From the NCBI GenBank assembly GCA_949987565.1, contig OX465116.1:1957726-2021725 (forward strand): 64,000 nt of DNA, written 5' to 3'. Origin of the DNA: Luidia sarsii. Lineage: Eukaryota > Echinodermata > Asteroidea > Paxillosida > Luidiidae. The translations under genes and the position numbers were made by a program. Under the pieces are notes generated by a model. The model was not told the DNA's origin. It saw nothing but the letters and a program-made list of their open reading frames with translations, and did not search any database. Shown one piece after another: positions 31,101 to 41,369 of the stretch. Within the stretch, counting starts at the first letter, position 1. Every line of letters begins with the position of its first letter.

Positions 31101-34100
31101 TGCCCCTTTAAGAAATTGTAGGCCCTTTGCTGAGGCCATATCTATCTGTAAGGGCATGGGACAGCCCCTTTAAGAAACTGTAGGCCATTTGCTGAGGCCA
31201 TAAGTGTTATCAGTATGGGCATGGGGCTGCCCCTTTAAGAAATTGTAGGCCTTTTGCTGAGGCCATATCTATCTGTAAGGGCATGGGACAGCCCCTTTAA
31301 GAAACTGTAGGCCATTTGCTGAGGCCATATAAATGTTATCTGTAGGGGCATGGGGCTGCCCCTTTAAGTTACTGTAGGCCTTACCCTGGCCAACTTTGCC
31401 TCACTCTCTATGGCGCTGTGCAATCGGACTATGCACACGTATTCTTTACCTAAATGAGAGAAAGAATCACAATGAGTTTTGGGAGGGTGGGTTTTCGGGG
31501 CAGTTACAAACAAGAACAGCATCGATAGGATTTTTCAGTCACAATGTAGACATGATGAGCTACCCAGCCCTTAGATGGTAGCCTAACCTAATAGTCAATA
31601 GTCTTTGCCGGGGTAAGGGCGCCAGTCAGAAGCAATTCCACTGTATAATATCTCCAGGGATCACAACCCTGCTCTCATTGGCAAAGAATTACCAGACTTT
31701 GTTTGTTCCTTGCCAGGTTTTGTTGATTGTATGTTCACCTGACGATCTGCTCGTCGGCGTACACCGACTGCAGATAAAGTTGCCGAAACCCAGGTCTGTC
31801 TTCAGCTGCAACTTCCTTGAAGCGTGAGCAGGACCGGGGTTTCAATTGGAGTTTTGCGAGTCTGAGGTGGCAACCGGTAACTTGCTCAGCGGATGAGTTT
31901 TTTTATATATTGTGGATGCGCTATGATCAGGTTCCATGGGCCACAGATTGTATAGGGAAGGAGTCTAAAGCACCGTTATATGTGCATGCCCATGTACAAG
32001 CATTCAGTAATGTGCGAGGACACATCCGCTATATCACACACAGTCCTTTGCTCTTGCTAAGGTGCTACGATGAGGACGTGATCGAGGGCAGAGGGTGGTC
32101 AGTATACTACTCTCCCTTCATATAAGTTTCTGTCATTTGTAGTGGTCCTTTATTTGTCCTGGTTTCTCCCCGAGTGCTTTTCTTTTGTGTTCTGTGCCCT
32201 TTTGTGCGAGCCAAGTCGGCATGCACCATTTTAGTTAGGTTATTGCATAACACCAGGGGCTGGCCTTAATCAAAGGTGGCTGCACAATTGCTCCACCTTG
32301 CTATCCACATCGAGACACGGTCGAGGCCGCACCAAGGCAGCCCCTTCAAGCCACTATCTCCAGCAAGCACACCAGCCTATATCCAGCTGCACAGTCACTG
32401 TGGTCGACCAGTTTGGCAGTAGTATACGCCTTTGCTGAGACAGACCATCCACAAGACATCTGAGTAACTTGGACATTTTTAAAAAGCAGGTCTGTAGGAG
32501 CATGGCCACCCAACGACTCCCCTGTCAGACTCACCGGCACTCTGCTGGGACTTGACCAGTCGGGTGGCCCGCGAGATGCAGACGATCAGACAGCCGGTGA
32601 CCTTGGGGTCCAGGGTGCCACTGTGGCCCGTCTTGTCCACCCGCAGGATCCGCTTGATCCAGGACACCACCTCGTGGGAGGAGGGATTGGACGGCTTGTC
32701 CAGGTTGATGAAGCCGCTCCTGTGAAGGGGAGGGGGAGAGAGGAGGGGTGGACCAAAGAGTGGATTATATCCCATCTTCTTCTCGTTGTTGCGTACGCCC
32801 GATCAAACAAAACTACCTGCCTTTGAGAAAGGTCCTACTAGGATCGAAACGTCAGGCCCACTAAATTTTGAGATTTTGGTAACTTTGGTCAGCACGCAAT
32901 TTGCAAAATTGTTCAAATTACTCCAAAAAAAAAATACAGCAAACCTTGGCTAATCCCACGTCCTCTTACTCGCTAAAGTGGGCGGTATGAATGCAATTCC
33001 AATTTCTGTAATGCATTTTTCTGTGCAAATTCTTAAGTCTAAGTTGACAAATTGTTTTCTCGCCCAAGTCAGCATTTTCTCAGCAGTCCCTTCTGAAAAA
33101 AAAAGTAAAATCTTATGTGTAACTCGGCATGCTATCACTAACTGACTAACAAGAAATCCTGGTGCATGGTTTCATGTTACAACCACTTCCCTTCTAGAGT
33201 TCTTACATGGAACGGACTCACACAAGGCAAGAAAGCCGGCATGACGAAATGACAATAGACATATTGTACGACCAATGTTTGCATGCCATCACGTGACTTA
33301 TAGTGGGTAGTTTTGCATCTCATTTGGTGCTGAACAGGAGTGGAAATGAGCATAGAAGACTATCGTATTGTCCACATTCTTCTTTGTACATCTCCATCGC
33401 TGCTCCGTGCCAAGAAACACCCACTATAAGTCACGTGACGGCATGTAAACAGTGGTCGCGCAATCGGTCTATTGGCCAGTCAGACTGAGAGAGGGAGTGG
33501 GGTTGGGGGGGGGGGGGCAGAGGAGGGTTGGTTGGAAGATGAGGGAACCGCCAGACCGACGTACGTGACATAATCCTTGAACTCCCGCTTAAGCGGGGAG
33601 CAGCCACTAGGAAGAGGGGTGTAGTGACCGGTCCGAATGTTGAGCTTGTCAAAGTTCTTCAGCAGCAGCGGCCACTGCGACGTGTCCAACTTAGGCGTCT
33701 TGGACTCGGGCTGGATCAGGAAGCTGGACTCCTGCTGAATATCCTGATGGCGGCAACAAGAGAGAAGCGAAGCGAAGGAGGCATGGAAGTGGTAAGTGAG
33801 GAGTCTAGGAATCAGATGGCTAGCTCACTGGAGGTCTATGATCTTAACCACTTGCAGACTGATGACGGCTATAGCCGCTCTGCGAACTTTGAAATACGGA
33901 AACGGCTCTTCTCAAAAATTAGACAAAGACTCTTTTTACTATTTACAGCAATATTTATCATGACAAAACACCTGTTTTGATGTAAGTTGCCGCATGAATT
34001 GCCAGATTAGCGGTATCAATTGCGCTAGTGTGGGACTTTAAGTTTAACCCCCAAAACACCCCAGTGAAACTGTCCCATGCGCCAACCGTTGGATTAAGTT

Positions 34101-36125
34101 TGAATCATTTCAATACTGGTCATTTGCTTTACTCACGTTCAGACATTTGTGGAAGAAAGGAGAAATTTCCCCTCAGGGGATTTCGGTCGGGGGGGGGGGG
34201 GGGGGGTAGTCATGGTATTTGAACAACCGATAAAAGCCTGTTTTACCTAGTTGCGGTAACCGTAACCCTCATCCTCCCGAAGGTCGGAGACCTGAGGGTT
34301 ACGGGAACGTATGTACAAAATTATAGCGAGGTTTTTGTTTTTACCATTTTGGAAACACCACTGTCCCGATCGCCCCCTTTTTCGACCCTTTTGAAAATCG
34401 CCACACACAATCTAAGGACATGCACTTGATCCCAAATGTATACTGAATGTGATCAGATAACTCAAAACATCGTGGGTAAAATACTTTTCCGAAAAACGGG
34501 CAGAAACTCACCAAAATACTGTCTGTAAATGTCCCGTCAACGTCTCCGCCAGGTTCGGAATCCGAACCTGGCGCCTCGACCAATCAGCGCTTAGTCTCGT
34601 GACGTATATCCCGCACGACGGCTATTTGCTGTTTCGCAATAACAGTCCACACTCATGGTGCGCGCGCAGGTCATCGTCCTGTGAAGAGCCGACTGGTACT
34701 GTATACAACCATGGATATGCGCGCGCACCACGAGTGTGGACTGTTATTGCGAAACAGCAAATAACCGTCGTGCGGGATATACGTCACGAGACTAAGCGCT
34801 GATTGGTCGAGGCGCCAGGTTCGGATTCCGAACCTGGCGGAGACGTTGACGGGACATTTACAGACAGTATTTTGGTGAGTTTCTGCCCGTTTTTCGGAAA
34901 AGTATTTTACCCACGATGTTTTGAGTTATCTGATCACATTCAGTATACATTTGGGATCAAGTGCATGTCCTTAGATTGTGTGTGGCGATTTTCAAAAGGG
35001 TGGAAAAAGGGGGCGATCGGGACAGTGGTGTTTCCAAAATGGTAAAAACAAAAACCTCGCTATAATTTTGTACATACGTTCCCGTAACCCTAAGGTCTCC
35101 GACCTTCGGGAGGATGAGGGTTACGGTTACCGCAACTAGTTTTACCCTGCTAAACGACTTGCACACTACTATTACTATTAGTATTACTATTACTATTACT
35201 AATACTATCACCCGGCCCCTCTAAATTTCAGAAAGCGCGATTGTATTTGTTACGTCTAAGTTACTCAGAGTGTACTAGTAAGACAGCAGGTCCACTAAAG
35301 TAACTGTAATCATTATAAACTATAATTTTATGTCAATTTTGTTTACATTTTCTATCATGAATCAGACGGTTACTTACCCCGATGGAACTTTCTTTGGATT
35401 TCTTCTGTTTCTTGCTCTTTTTGCTTGGTGTTTCTGTAAAATTTCAAATGAACAACAAACAAAAGGAAGGTTATCCCAGGCACAAACTCATGGATATTCA
35501 GGATAATTGCTAAAATCCTAAATAATAATTTTTATAAATGTGTAAATAAGTTGCGATGACCGTTTTAATTTAAGAATAAGAGTCAAATTAAGATTTAACG
35601 TTTTGAATTTGTTATTTTCCCGACCATGGACATCCTATGACTCAGTCTGACTCTGACGCGGTCAAAACACAATCACTTCGCTAATGCAATTTAATTAATA
35701 AATAATATATTTCCGAGCTACGTAGTCAAATTCTGAAATTGAGACATTTAACACGTTGCACATCATTACAAATACAATTTACATGTAACTCCCTGTCTGT
35801 AGTTACACTGTACTGTACAGTGTATGTACTGACTTGACTAGTACTTAGTACTGTAAATTTGTAATATTGTAATTTGTATGTAGTGTGTAAAGCTTACGAC
35901 GGGGTACGTGCATTGTAAATGTACGTAAAACTGTTTAAACCCTTTCGCTAGAATTATACAGCACTTTCAAGCATTTCTCCTCACCAAACTTCAATTTGTT
36001 TAGCAAATATACAAACTTAAATCATCTCCAAGAGTGCATGTATGACCCTTTCCAAATGTTAAAGGTGCTATGCAAGGGAAAAAACACATTTGTTTTCAAC
36101 GTTATTCCTCACCTGTGTCCGCCAT
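25144..36125 (-). CDS. DKC1: Dyskerin (DKC1/Cbf5) rRNA pseudouridine synthase, 12 coding exons, complete
   Basis: Dyskerin is the catalytic subunit of H/ACA RNPs: it converts uridine to pseudouridine in rRNA and snRNA and stabilises telomerase RNA, in the nucleolus and Cajal bodies. Exons, minus strand: 36125-36113, 35433-35378, 33743-33565, 32719-32535, 31449-31385, 30663-30537, 30312-30182, 29549-29406, 28727-28488, 27498-27395, 26156-25835, 25194-25144. Phases agree at every junction and give 538 aa (human 514). The N-terminus is Lys-rich ([10 protein letters not shown]), followed by the dyskerin-like motif ([15 protein letters not shown]). The TruB catalytic loop [12 protein letters not shown] places the catalytic aspartate at D120. 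The PUA domain (exons 9-10) includes [11 protein letters not shown] and [13 protein letters not shown]. The C-terminus is a long Ser/Lys-rich tail that includes a run of KEKK units. No intronic H/ACA snoRNA could be recognised, although vertebrate DKC1 introns host them. Confidence 0.97.
25316..25790 (-). repeat. Two SINE copies in tandem, DKC1 intron 11
   Basis: Two tRNA-like heads (cccgagacctttggatt and ccgagacctctggattaatg, each followed by atctgagctatccagct) lie about 360 bp apart. Between them is the SINE 5' part (actgccgtgtatctccaggg and two gggatcacacc segments). The insertion sits just downstream of the 26156-25835 exon. Confidence 0.8.
26395..27355. repeat. 23-bp minisatellite (about 41 copies), DKC1 intron 10
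   Basis: The unit gatggaacctagtcattcac (plus cca) repeats with few substitutions, starting about 40 bases from the exon 10 donor. It fills most of the 1238-bp intron. Open frames through it are repeat products. Confidence 0.95.
27590..28490. repeat. DKC1 intron 9: MITE remnant and SINE-like fragment
   Basis: At 27590-27800 is a diverged relative of the GGCCGTTTTCG MITE family (ctgaaaatccaggttgtggt). At about 28085-28190, ggggttcaagtccccacc resembles a tRNA B box and T arm, probably from another SINE. A minisatellite-like fragment (agcctagcaggaccttcctc) lies near 27940. Confidence 0.5.
28745..29205. repeat. GTTCAGGTAGT minisatellite, DKC1 intron 8
   Basis: Irregular 11-bp units (gttcaggtagt, gttcaggttgt, gatcaggtagc) and higher-order blocks of about 33-46 bp fill most of the 678-bp intron. 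The array reaches close to the acceptor of exon 9. Confidence 0.9.
29598..30165. repeat. 37-bp minisatellite (about 15 copies), DKC1 intron 7
   Basis: The 37-bp unit (gccttggtagcttggccaag, then ccttgccatgcaccagt) runs through almost the whole 632-bp intron, from about 17 bases after the donor to about 50 bases before the acceptor. It is unrelated to the 37-bp unit in XPG. Confidence 0.95.
30885..31384. repeat. 62-68-bp tandem repeat (about 7 copies), DKC1 intron 5
   Basis: The unit contains ggggcatggggctgcccctt and taagaaactgtaggccc. The array begins at the splice donor itself: intron 5 opens with gtaaggcctacagt, a variant of the repeat's own gggcctacagt. In the transcribed strand each unit contains catgcccntacag-like strings resembling 3' splice sites. 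Confidence 0.9.
31555..31690 (-). repeat. SINE fragment, DKC1 intron 4
   Basis: It has the family segments gagctacccagcccttagat, gtctttgccggggtaagg and tctccagggatcacaa, so it is the 5' part of the SINE on the minus strand. The tRNA-like core is mostly missing. Confidence 0.65.
33282..33445. mobile_element. 164-bp MITE with CATGCCATCACGTGACTTAT ends
   Basis: The inverted ends match over about 27 bp with one mismatch and contain an internal CACGTG. It lies in DKC1 intron 3. Confidence 0.8.
34248..35138. mobile_element. 891-bp near-perfect palindromic element with 8-bp TSD
   Basis: Two arms of about 420 bp are nearly identical inverted copies separated by a short spacer near 34660-34725. The element starts tagttgcggtaaccgtaacc and ends with the reverse complement. 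Both flanks read gttttacc (34240-34247 and 35139-35146), an 8-bp target duplication. Identical 80-residue open frames occur on both strands because the arms mirror each other; they resemble no protein I know. The 8-bp duplication fits hAT-like transposition; the assignment is inference. It lies in DKC1 intron 2. Confidence 0.92.
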
Positions 36126-36127
36126 CT
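36113..36127 (-). promoter_or_regulatory. YY1-like motif overlapping the DKC1 start codon
   Basis: The minus strand reads CAAGATGGCGGAC around the initiator ATG. This matches the AAGATGGCGGC YY1 element often found just downstream of housekeeping transcription starts, where its ATG serves as the initiator codon. Exon 1 coding is only 13 bases before a gtgagg donor. Confidence 0.5.
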
Positions 36128-36549
36128 TGGCTCTATGCATGCAAACCGCATGCAACGTCCCCACACGTGGTGCGAACGCTGCGAGACGCTACTGCAGTGA
36201 ATTATATATGGCAAGCATATAACAAAATCTACAAAATGCAAACGCAAACATACACAAACTTGATATATTCTAACGGATTTTTTTCATTGGATAATTAAGA
36301 TAACTAATTTTATAATTTTTGACATGTTTTACTTCGTAAACTTAGTATAAATCTAATCAAGAGCTTAATTTAAATGAATTTTGTTGATTTTTAATTTTGT
36401 CGTACTTGCACTCCATACTATCCCCCTGTTTTGCCTACCAGAATAATAGAGGGCGCCTTTCATTGAATCGGGTGTCGCCATTAGAGGGCGTCTTTTATTA
36501 AATTCACTGGTGCGCGTCACGTCCGTGGTGCTCGTAGTCGCGTACCATG

Positions 36550-36682
36550 CATCATGCATGATAGGCTGGTTCCCGTCCCCTACGTGGTCTCCAGACGTCT
36601 CACGTCCTCCGAAATACATTTGGGAGGACGTGAGACGTCTGGAGACCACGTAGGGGACGGGAACCAGCCTACATGCATGATG
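36550..36682. repeat. Long perfect hairpin, about 60-bp arms, 12-base loop
   Basis: The arm aggctggttcccgtccccta (and on to about 36610) is mirrored exactly to 36670 around ga-aatacattt-style loop sequence. Outer segments catcatgcat and atgcatgatg extend the pairing past a small bulge. It could be a MITE or a small-RNA hairpin. Confidence 0.85.
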
Positions 36683-37228
36683 GACCAAACCGATTATTTG
36701 CAGCGTCGTGGGCATTGAGGGCGACAGACCGGGCGTCTCCGGAACCGGCTGGTCTCAGACCTTAGCGGGCACAAATAACCAATAATTTCGCACCCCTCCC
36801 GAAATTCATGATGGGAGGCATCGGCATACGGAGGAGCGGCAGACACGTAAGACGCTGGTGTATTCTCTAAAGGAAATTATCCGGAAGGAATTGGTTGAAG
36901 AAAGGTAAATGATTTATTTTGAGCCCTCGCCACGGGATTCCAAGACATGACTCGGTTTGAGCCAAGGAGCGTGGGAGGTGATATTCGTATGAAAAGGCAC
37001 GGCGCTCGTCGGTTAATTACTCGTAGCGATCGTTTCCACCCATATCTCAACAGTGGAGGCTGGAGCCCGAGAAGAACACAGCGCTGCAAATAGTTTACTA
37101 TTTTGCTTGCGCTTTCGGCCCTTTTCGGGTCATCGAAAGCGGCCACTTTCGTAGCCAGAGAAGTGCCACATTCAAGGCCACTATATCCACAAAACCCGAA
37201 GCACTGAATTCCCATGTTGTCTTAAGTA

Positions 37229-37617
37229 CCATTCATTCTTAAAGCGAGCCTCTAACATGGTCCATCAAATCCCCCGTTTGTTAATGTTTTACTTCAGAAT
37301 AATTATATGCCTGTAATAAAATCATTGAACAACAAACAGCTATATAGACACCCGCTTTTGAAAAAAAAAATACGATCAAAAATCACCTTTTTAAACAGCG
37401 CGCCCAAGATTCACGTCATCAAGCTCATCGATCGATCGGCCCTTGATCTCTGTTTTGCAAATCACGCGTGATACGATCCCCTCAAAAAAACGTTTATCTT
37501 TGCGGGTCGTTAGAGTTAAGATTGTTTGTACATCAATGTTTTATCCTGATGTAACAAACAACTACAGACAAGAAAATAGATGCAATCGTTAGAGGCCCGC
37601 TTTAAAAGAATGAATGG
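37229..37617. mobile_element. Inverted-repeat MITE with TTAA boundaries
   Basis: The left end is ccattcattcTTAAagcgag and the right end is the inverse (cccgctTTAAaagaatgaat). The interior subterminal cctctaac/gttagagg segments also match. Confidence 0.75.
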
Positions 37618-38083
37618 ACTCGGCAGGTTGTAATGAAAGACAGTAAAGGAAACGCTGGTTTAGAAAATGTAGGAGTTAGTTCAGTGTTCATTGGTTGACG
37701 GAATCATGGAGTCAACCTCCAGCAGTTTAATGTATAATAGTAGTATTAGTATTGTATATCAACTGCAAGTACGTATAGCCGGTTCACATTCGATGGTCAG
37801 TCTTTTGTGATGGTACACGTATTCAAGACACATCGCTCCGGCAAAGCTAGAAATTAAACCACGAGAAACGATTTAAACGAATGTATAAATCACCATTTTG
37901 TGGATAATAATGATTATTCATCCAAAGTATCTAGTAAATTAACATTTTTAATCACTTTATAAAAATCACTTCGTAAAAATGTTTGTATTTTGCTCCTTCA
38001 AAAAGCTAGTTAGCAATGTCCAACGCTTTTGTATATTGAGTTGAATTGCTGCCTGATGAAAGTCTTATTTTCTTTGAGAAGTT

Positions 38084-41000
38084 TTACAGTTTGGCCTTGG
38101 CAAAACGAATGAAATCAGCGATGGACTGGCTACTTATGGGAGTGGAGGACATGGGCAGATCGTTGACGGTGAACATGCCGTGGTAGCCGGTCGGGTAGTG
38201 GCGGAGGGTGACCGGCACAGCGGCCGCCTCCAGTCTCTTGGCGTAGAGCAGCCCGTCATCCCTCAGCACGTCGTACTCGGCCGTCAGGATGTAGGCCTCG
38301 GGCAAGCCGCTCAGCTCCTCCCGCATCAGCGGCGCAAAGTCCGGGTTCAGCAGCACGCCCCGCACCTCCTCGTACACGGCAGGGTCGCCGAAGTCGCCAG
38401 AAGGCGCCTCGTAGCCGCGCCCTTTGAACTCGGCCGGGATCAGGTCGTGGGACAGGCACTTCTGGACCAGCGGTGAACGCTTGGCAGCGGGCGACGTGTG
38501 GCTGTTGGTCGTCATGGCGTCGCCATGGGGCTTTCCCTTGTTGCCGTGGAGATACAGATCCCACTTCATTGCCATCGAAGCCCTGCTGAGCACTACTGTG
38601 TTGTAGTCGCCGTTCTGCTGGTAGGACGGCGTCTGGAAGTCGAAGGCCTGCAGGGCCGGGTAGATGAGCACCTGCAGCCTCGCTCTGGGCAGGTCCCGGT
38701 GCTCGGGGTCGAAGGTCAGCCTCTGGGCAACGGCCGCGGCCAGGTTGCCGCCGGCGCTGTCGCCCATGAGCGCCACGCGGGCCGGGTCCACGCCGTAGTC
38801 GCCGAGGTGCGTCAGGAACCAGACCGTGGCTGCCATGCAGTCGTCTATGGCGGCCGGGAAGGGATACTTGGGGGCCAGACGGTACCTGCGTGCAGAATAC
38901 GGACAAGCGAGTATCATGCATAACTGGTACTAGTTAAGCCACTGCCTGCGGCTTCAATGTGCACGTCCGCCTACGGGAGTTGATAGCTCGCACCTGCAGT
39001 CGATTCGCATTGATTTGTATGCATTGATTTGAGCCCAAGCCAAACCCCAGCCCCAGCCCCAGCCCCAACCCACCAGGCCAAGCCGTAGCCCCAGCCCCAG
39101 CCCCACCAGGCCAAGCCCCAGCCCCAGCATCAGCCCCAGCCCCAGCCCCAGCCCCACCAGGCCAAGCCCCAGCCCCAGCATCAGCCCCAGCCACAGCCCC
39201 AGCCCCATCCCCAGCCCCAGCCCCAGCCCAGCCCCATCCCCAGCCCCATCAGGCCAAGCCCAAGCCCGAGCCTGATGAGCCCATGCACGAGCCCGAGCCC
39301 TGAGCGCCAGTAGAGATTCGTAAAGAGCCTGGTGCAAAAGCTAACAATGACGGACTAACAATTGACGAATCAGTATAATTGGTACCCACTCTAAATTATA
39401 CTCCCACTTTGAATGATGCAACATTTAGCTGGTAACCCTCGTGGGGGCGTATTCGGCTATTATACTTACTCGACAGAAACCACAACGGCATTCAGCTCCC
39501 TGGCGATGGTTGCAGTCACCGTATGAAGACTGTCTGTGGATTTAGATAAAGTAGAAATAATACATGTATTACTCATTTTTGTCACTGTGGAAGCTACAGC
39601 GATCCAATAACGCCTATAATAATGGCCGCCATGACCAGTTGCTGGGGGGCATTACATTCATGAACCCGTACAGAATGGCCCCCAGCTGTGGTGGTCTTTC
39701 AAAGTCTCGTTATTCATTTCGAACACGTTGGGCTTTGCAGCCATCTTCGTCGACTTCCTTGTCAAAAGTGATATAAACCGACACCAATTATTTGGAACAT
39801 CAGGCAAAGGAACCAGACTATCTTAAACGTACCGCGCAGCAACGGCCCAGTGATCGTTTATAGAAATGAATGACCGGTCTCTCAGATTGACCAGGTAGTA
39901 CGTACGTACCGTTGGGGGTAGACTAGACCGAAAAACAATTGTTGTCAGCCATGATAATAATTATGCATTGTTTTGAGCCCCAACCCCAGCCCCAGCCAAA
40001 GAATTATTATTCATTCCAGAAAGATGCTTCATACATAGCTCAAACAGATGTATGCAATACTGGGGATATAGACAATAGTGCGCCCTCAAGAGTTTGCAAT
40101 CCAGTTTTGACCGAATGCCCGACTGGAAAGTGTAGAGTGTAGTTCATTGATCTCCATAATTATTATGGAGATCAATGAGGAAGACAGATTCCGCGCATTG
40201 CGATTGGCTAACGCGAGGCAAACTCTTGAAGGCGTACTTTTATGAATCACCTTTATTTCCTCCGTCACCCCGCCCGACCAGTGCTTAGTAGCCAACTATT
40301 TCGACACTTTCAATGCCCAGAGCTTCCATTCGCCGTACAATGCCCCATTGGGACTCACCGACGCTGCCCGCGATCCACCCGCCGCCGTGGAGGAAGACGA
40401 CCGCCGGGCGCCGGGCCGTCTGGCCCCGCCGCTGCTCGGCGAAGACCCGGACCGGCACGCGGTCGAACACCTCGTCCGTGTACGGGACGTCGGGCCCCGC
40501 TGCCCGCCACTCCGCCCTCTTCCGCTCCTCCAACCACTCGTTCAGGATGGGGGGTAAAAACCGACGACTGACAACTCTCTGGTTGGAACAAACACATGCA
40601 TGTTAACCCCAAATAACTAAAGACATAGAAGACAGTGGATAAGTCTCACAAGGGAACAGGACTCCCACAAAGAGGTTCACACCAGTGACTATAGTTTCAA
40701 TCTCTACGCAAAGTGCGAAGCATAATAGAAGAGCTCTACAAATCTGATCTGGCCCAATCTCGTCATTTCTCGCGTGAGCGGCCGGCCTCCTTGCTCTTCA
40801 CTGCAACGGCACCTCGTCTCTCCATTATAGGACCATTACATAGACCTAGCTATAGGCCGTTTTCGAATAAAGGCTATAGGCTTGGGCTCAGGCTTCGATC
40901 GTCTCCGTCTGACCAAACCTGAAAATCCAGGTCGTGGTTTGATTCCGAAATTTGAAGGGTCTGTTGGCTTGATAATTGCAGGGTATTCACCAAGAAACTG

Positions 41001-41369
41001 TGGCCAAACGCTCGGTTTTTAGATGCCTGTGATAATTATAACGAGTATAAAATGTGACCGAAACCTGAGCCCGAGGCTAAGCCTTCATTTCGAAAACGTC
41101 CCAAGTCAGCAGAAAGAAAGCATCGGGCAAGGCACTATAAGCACTCAGTGCTTATTATGCCGAGCAAGGCAAACCCTCCTTGTAAATAACTGATACTAAC
41201 AACAGGGCACAGGCCAAACCGTGCGTTTTAGACTCACCGCCTTTGAGGAGTACGTCGCTATTTTCACGGTCCATGGACTGTCCACGTCTGCCGGGATCGG
41301 CTGTAGAGCAACGTAGGCTGCCACTGCCAAAGCAGCCACGAAAACAGCGACCATTACCTTGCCCATCAT
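38084..41369 (-). CDS. AADAC/NCEH1-like microsomal esterase A, 4 exons, complete
   Basis: Arylacetamide deacetylase and neutral cholesterol ester hydrolase are alpha/beta hydrolases anchored in the ER membrane that cleave acyl esters of lipids and xenobiotics. Exons: 41369-41238, 40578-40359, 39533-39470, 38885-38084, with phases 0, 1 and 2, giving 405 aa (family about 400). A single N-terminal hydrophobic segment lies at about residues 4-24. The oxyanion-hole motif HGGGW is at 108-112. The nucleophile elbow GDSAGG gives S182, and D344 ([10 protein letters not shown]) and H374 (GYHGMF) complete the triad. The substrate is not predictable from sequence. It is the first of three tandem minus-strand copies and nearly identical to copy B. 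Two adjacent ATGs (41369, 41366) could each start it; I used the first. Confidence 0.93.
39035..39265 (-). repeat. GGGGCT hexanucleotide repeat, esterase A intron 3
   Basis: On the transcribed-sense (minus) strand this reads as repeated ggggct/ggggctggg units with ggcttggcctggtgg interruptions. Runs of four G at close spacing make RNA or DNA G-quadruplexes likely. Confidence 0.85.
40077..40238. mobile_element. 162-bp palindromic MITE (AGTGCGCCCTCAAGAGTTTGC)
   Basis: The ends agtgcgccctcaagagtttg and gcaaactcttgaaggcgtac are imperfect inverses. The centre is a perfect palindrome, attgatctccataattatta and onward. It lies in esterase A intron 2. Confidence 0.75.
40851..41101. mobile_element. 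GGCCGTTTTCG-family MITE, copy 1
   Basis: The family is about 240-260 bp with ends ggccgttttcgaaatgaagg and inverse, then ctcgggctcaggcttcg and inverse. The interior has acctgaaaatccaggttgtg and gatgcctgtgatattataac. It lies in esterase A intron 1. Other copies are at 42041-42280, 48312-48551 and 57506-57764. Confidence 0.85.

Larger units (their letters stand above)
36126..38083. other. Intergenic region between DKC1 and esterase A
   Basis: No gene is recognised. It holds the DKC1 upstream region, a long hairpin (36550-36682), a TTAA-type MITE (37229-37617) and AT-rich sequence up to the esterase A 3' side. Confidence 0.55.

Noticed and set aside
34341..35045. Two identical 80-residue reading frames on opposite strands
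   Set aside because: They mirror each other because they lie in the arms of the 891-bp palindrome. No known protein similarity and no splice context.
25144..36125. Intronic H/ACA snoRNA genes expected by analogy with vertebrate DKC1
   Set aside because: I looked at the short introns for a hairpin-H-hairpin-ACA layout and could not support one by eye; a covariance search would be needed.
38180..38923. Long plus-strand reading frames opposite the esterase exons (also at 45016-45729 and 49535-50437)
   Set aside because: They are antisense shadows of GC-rich coding exons; the minus-strand frames carry the catalytic motifs.
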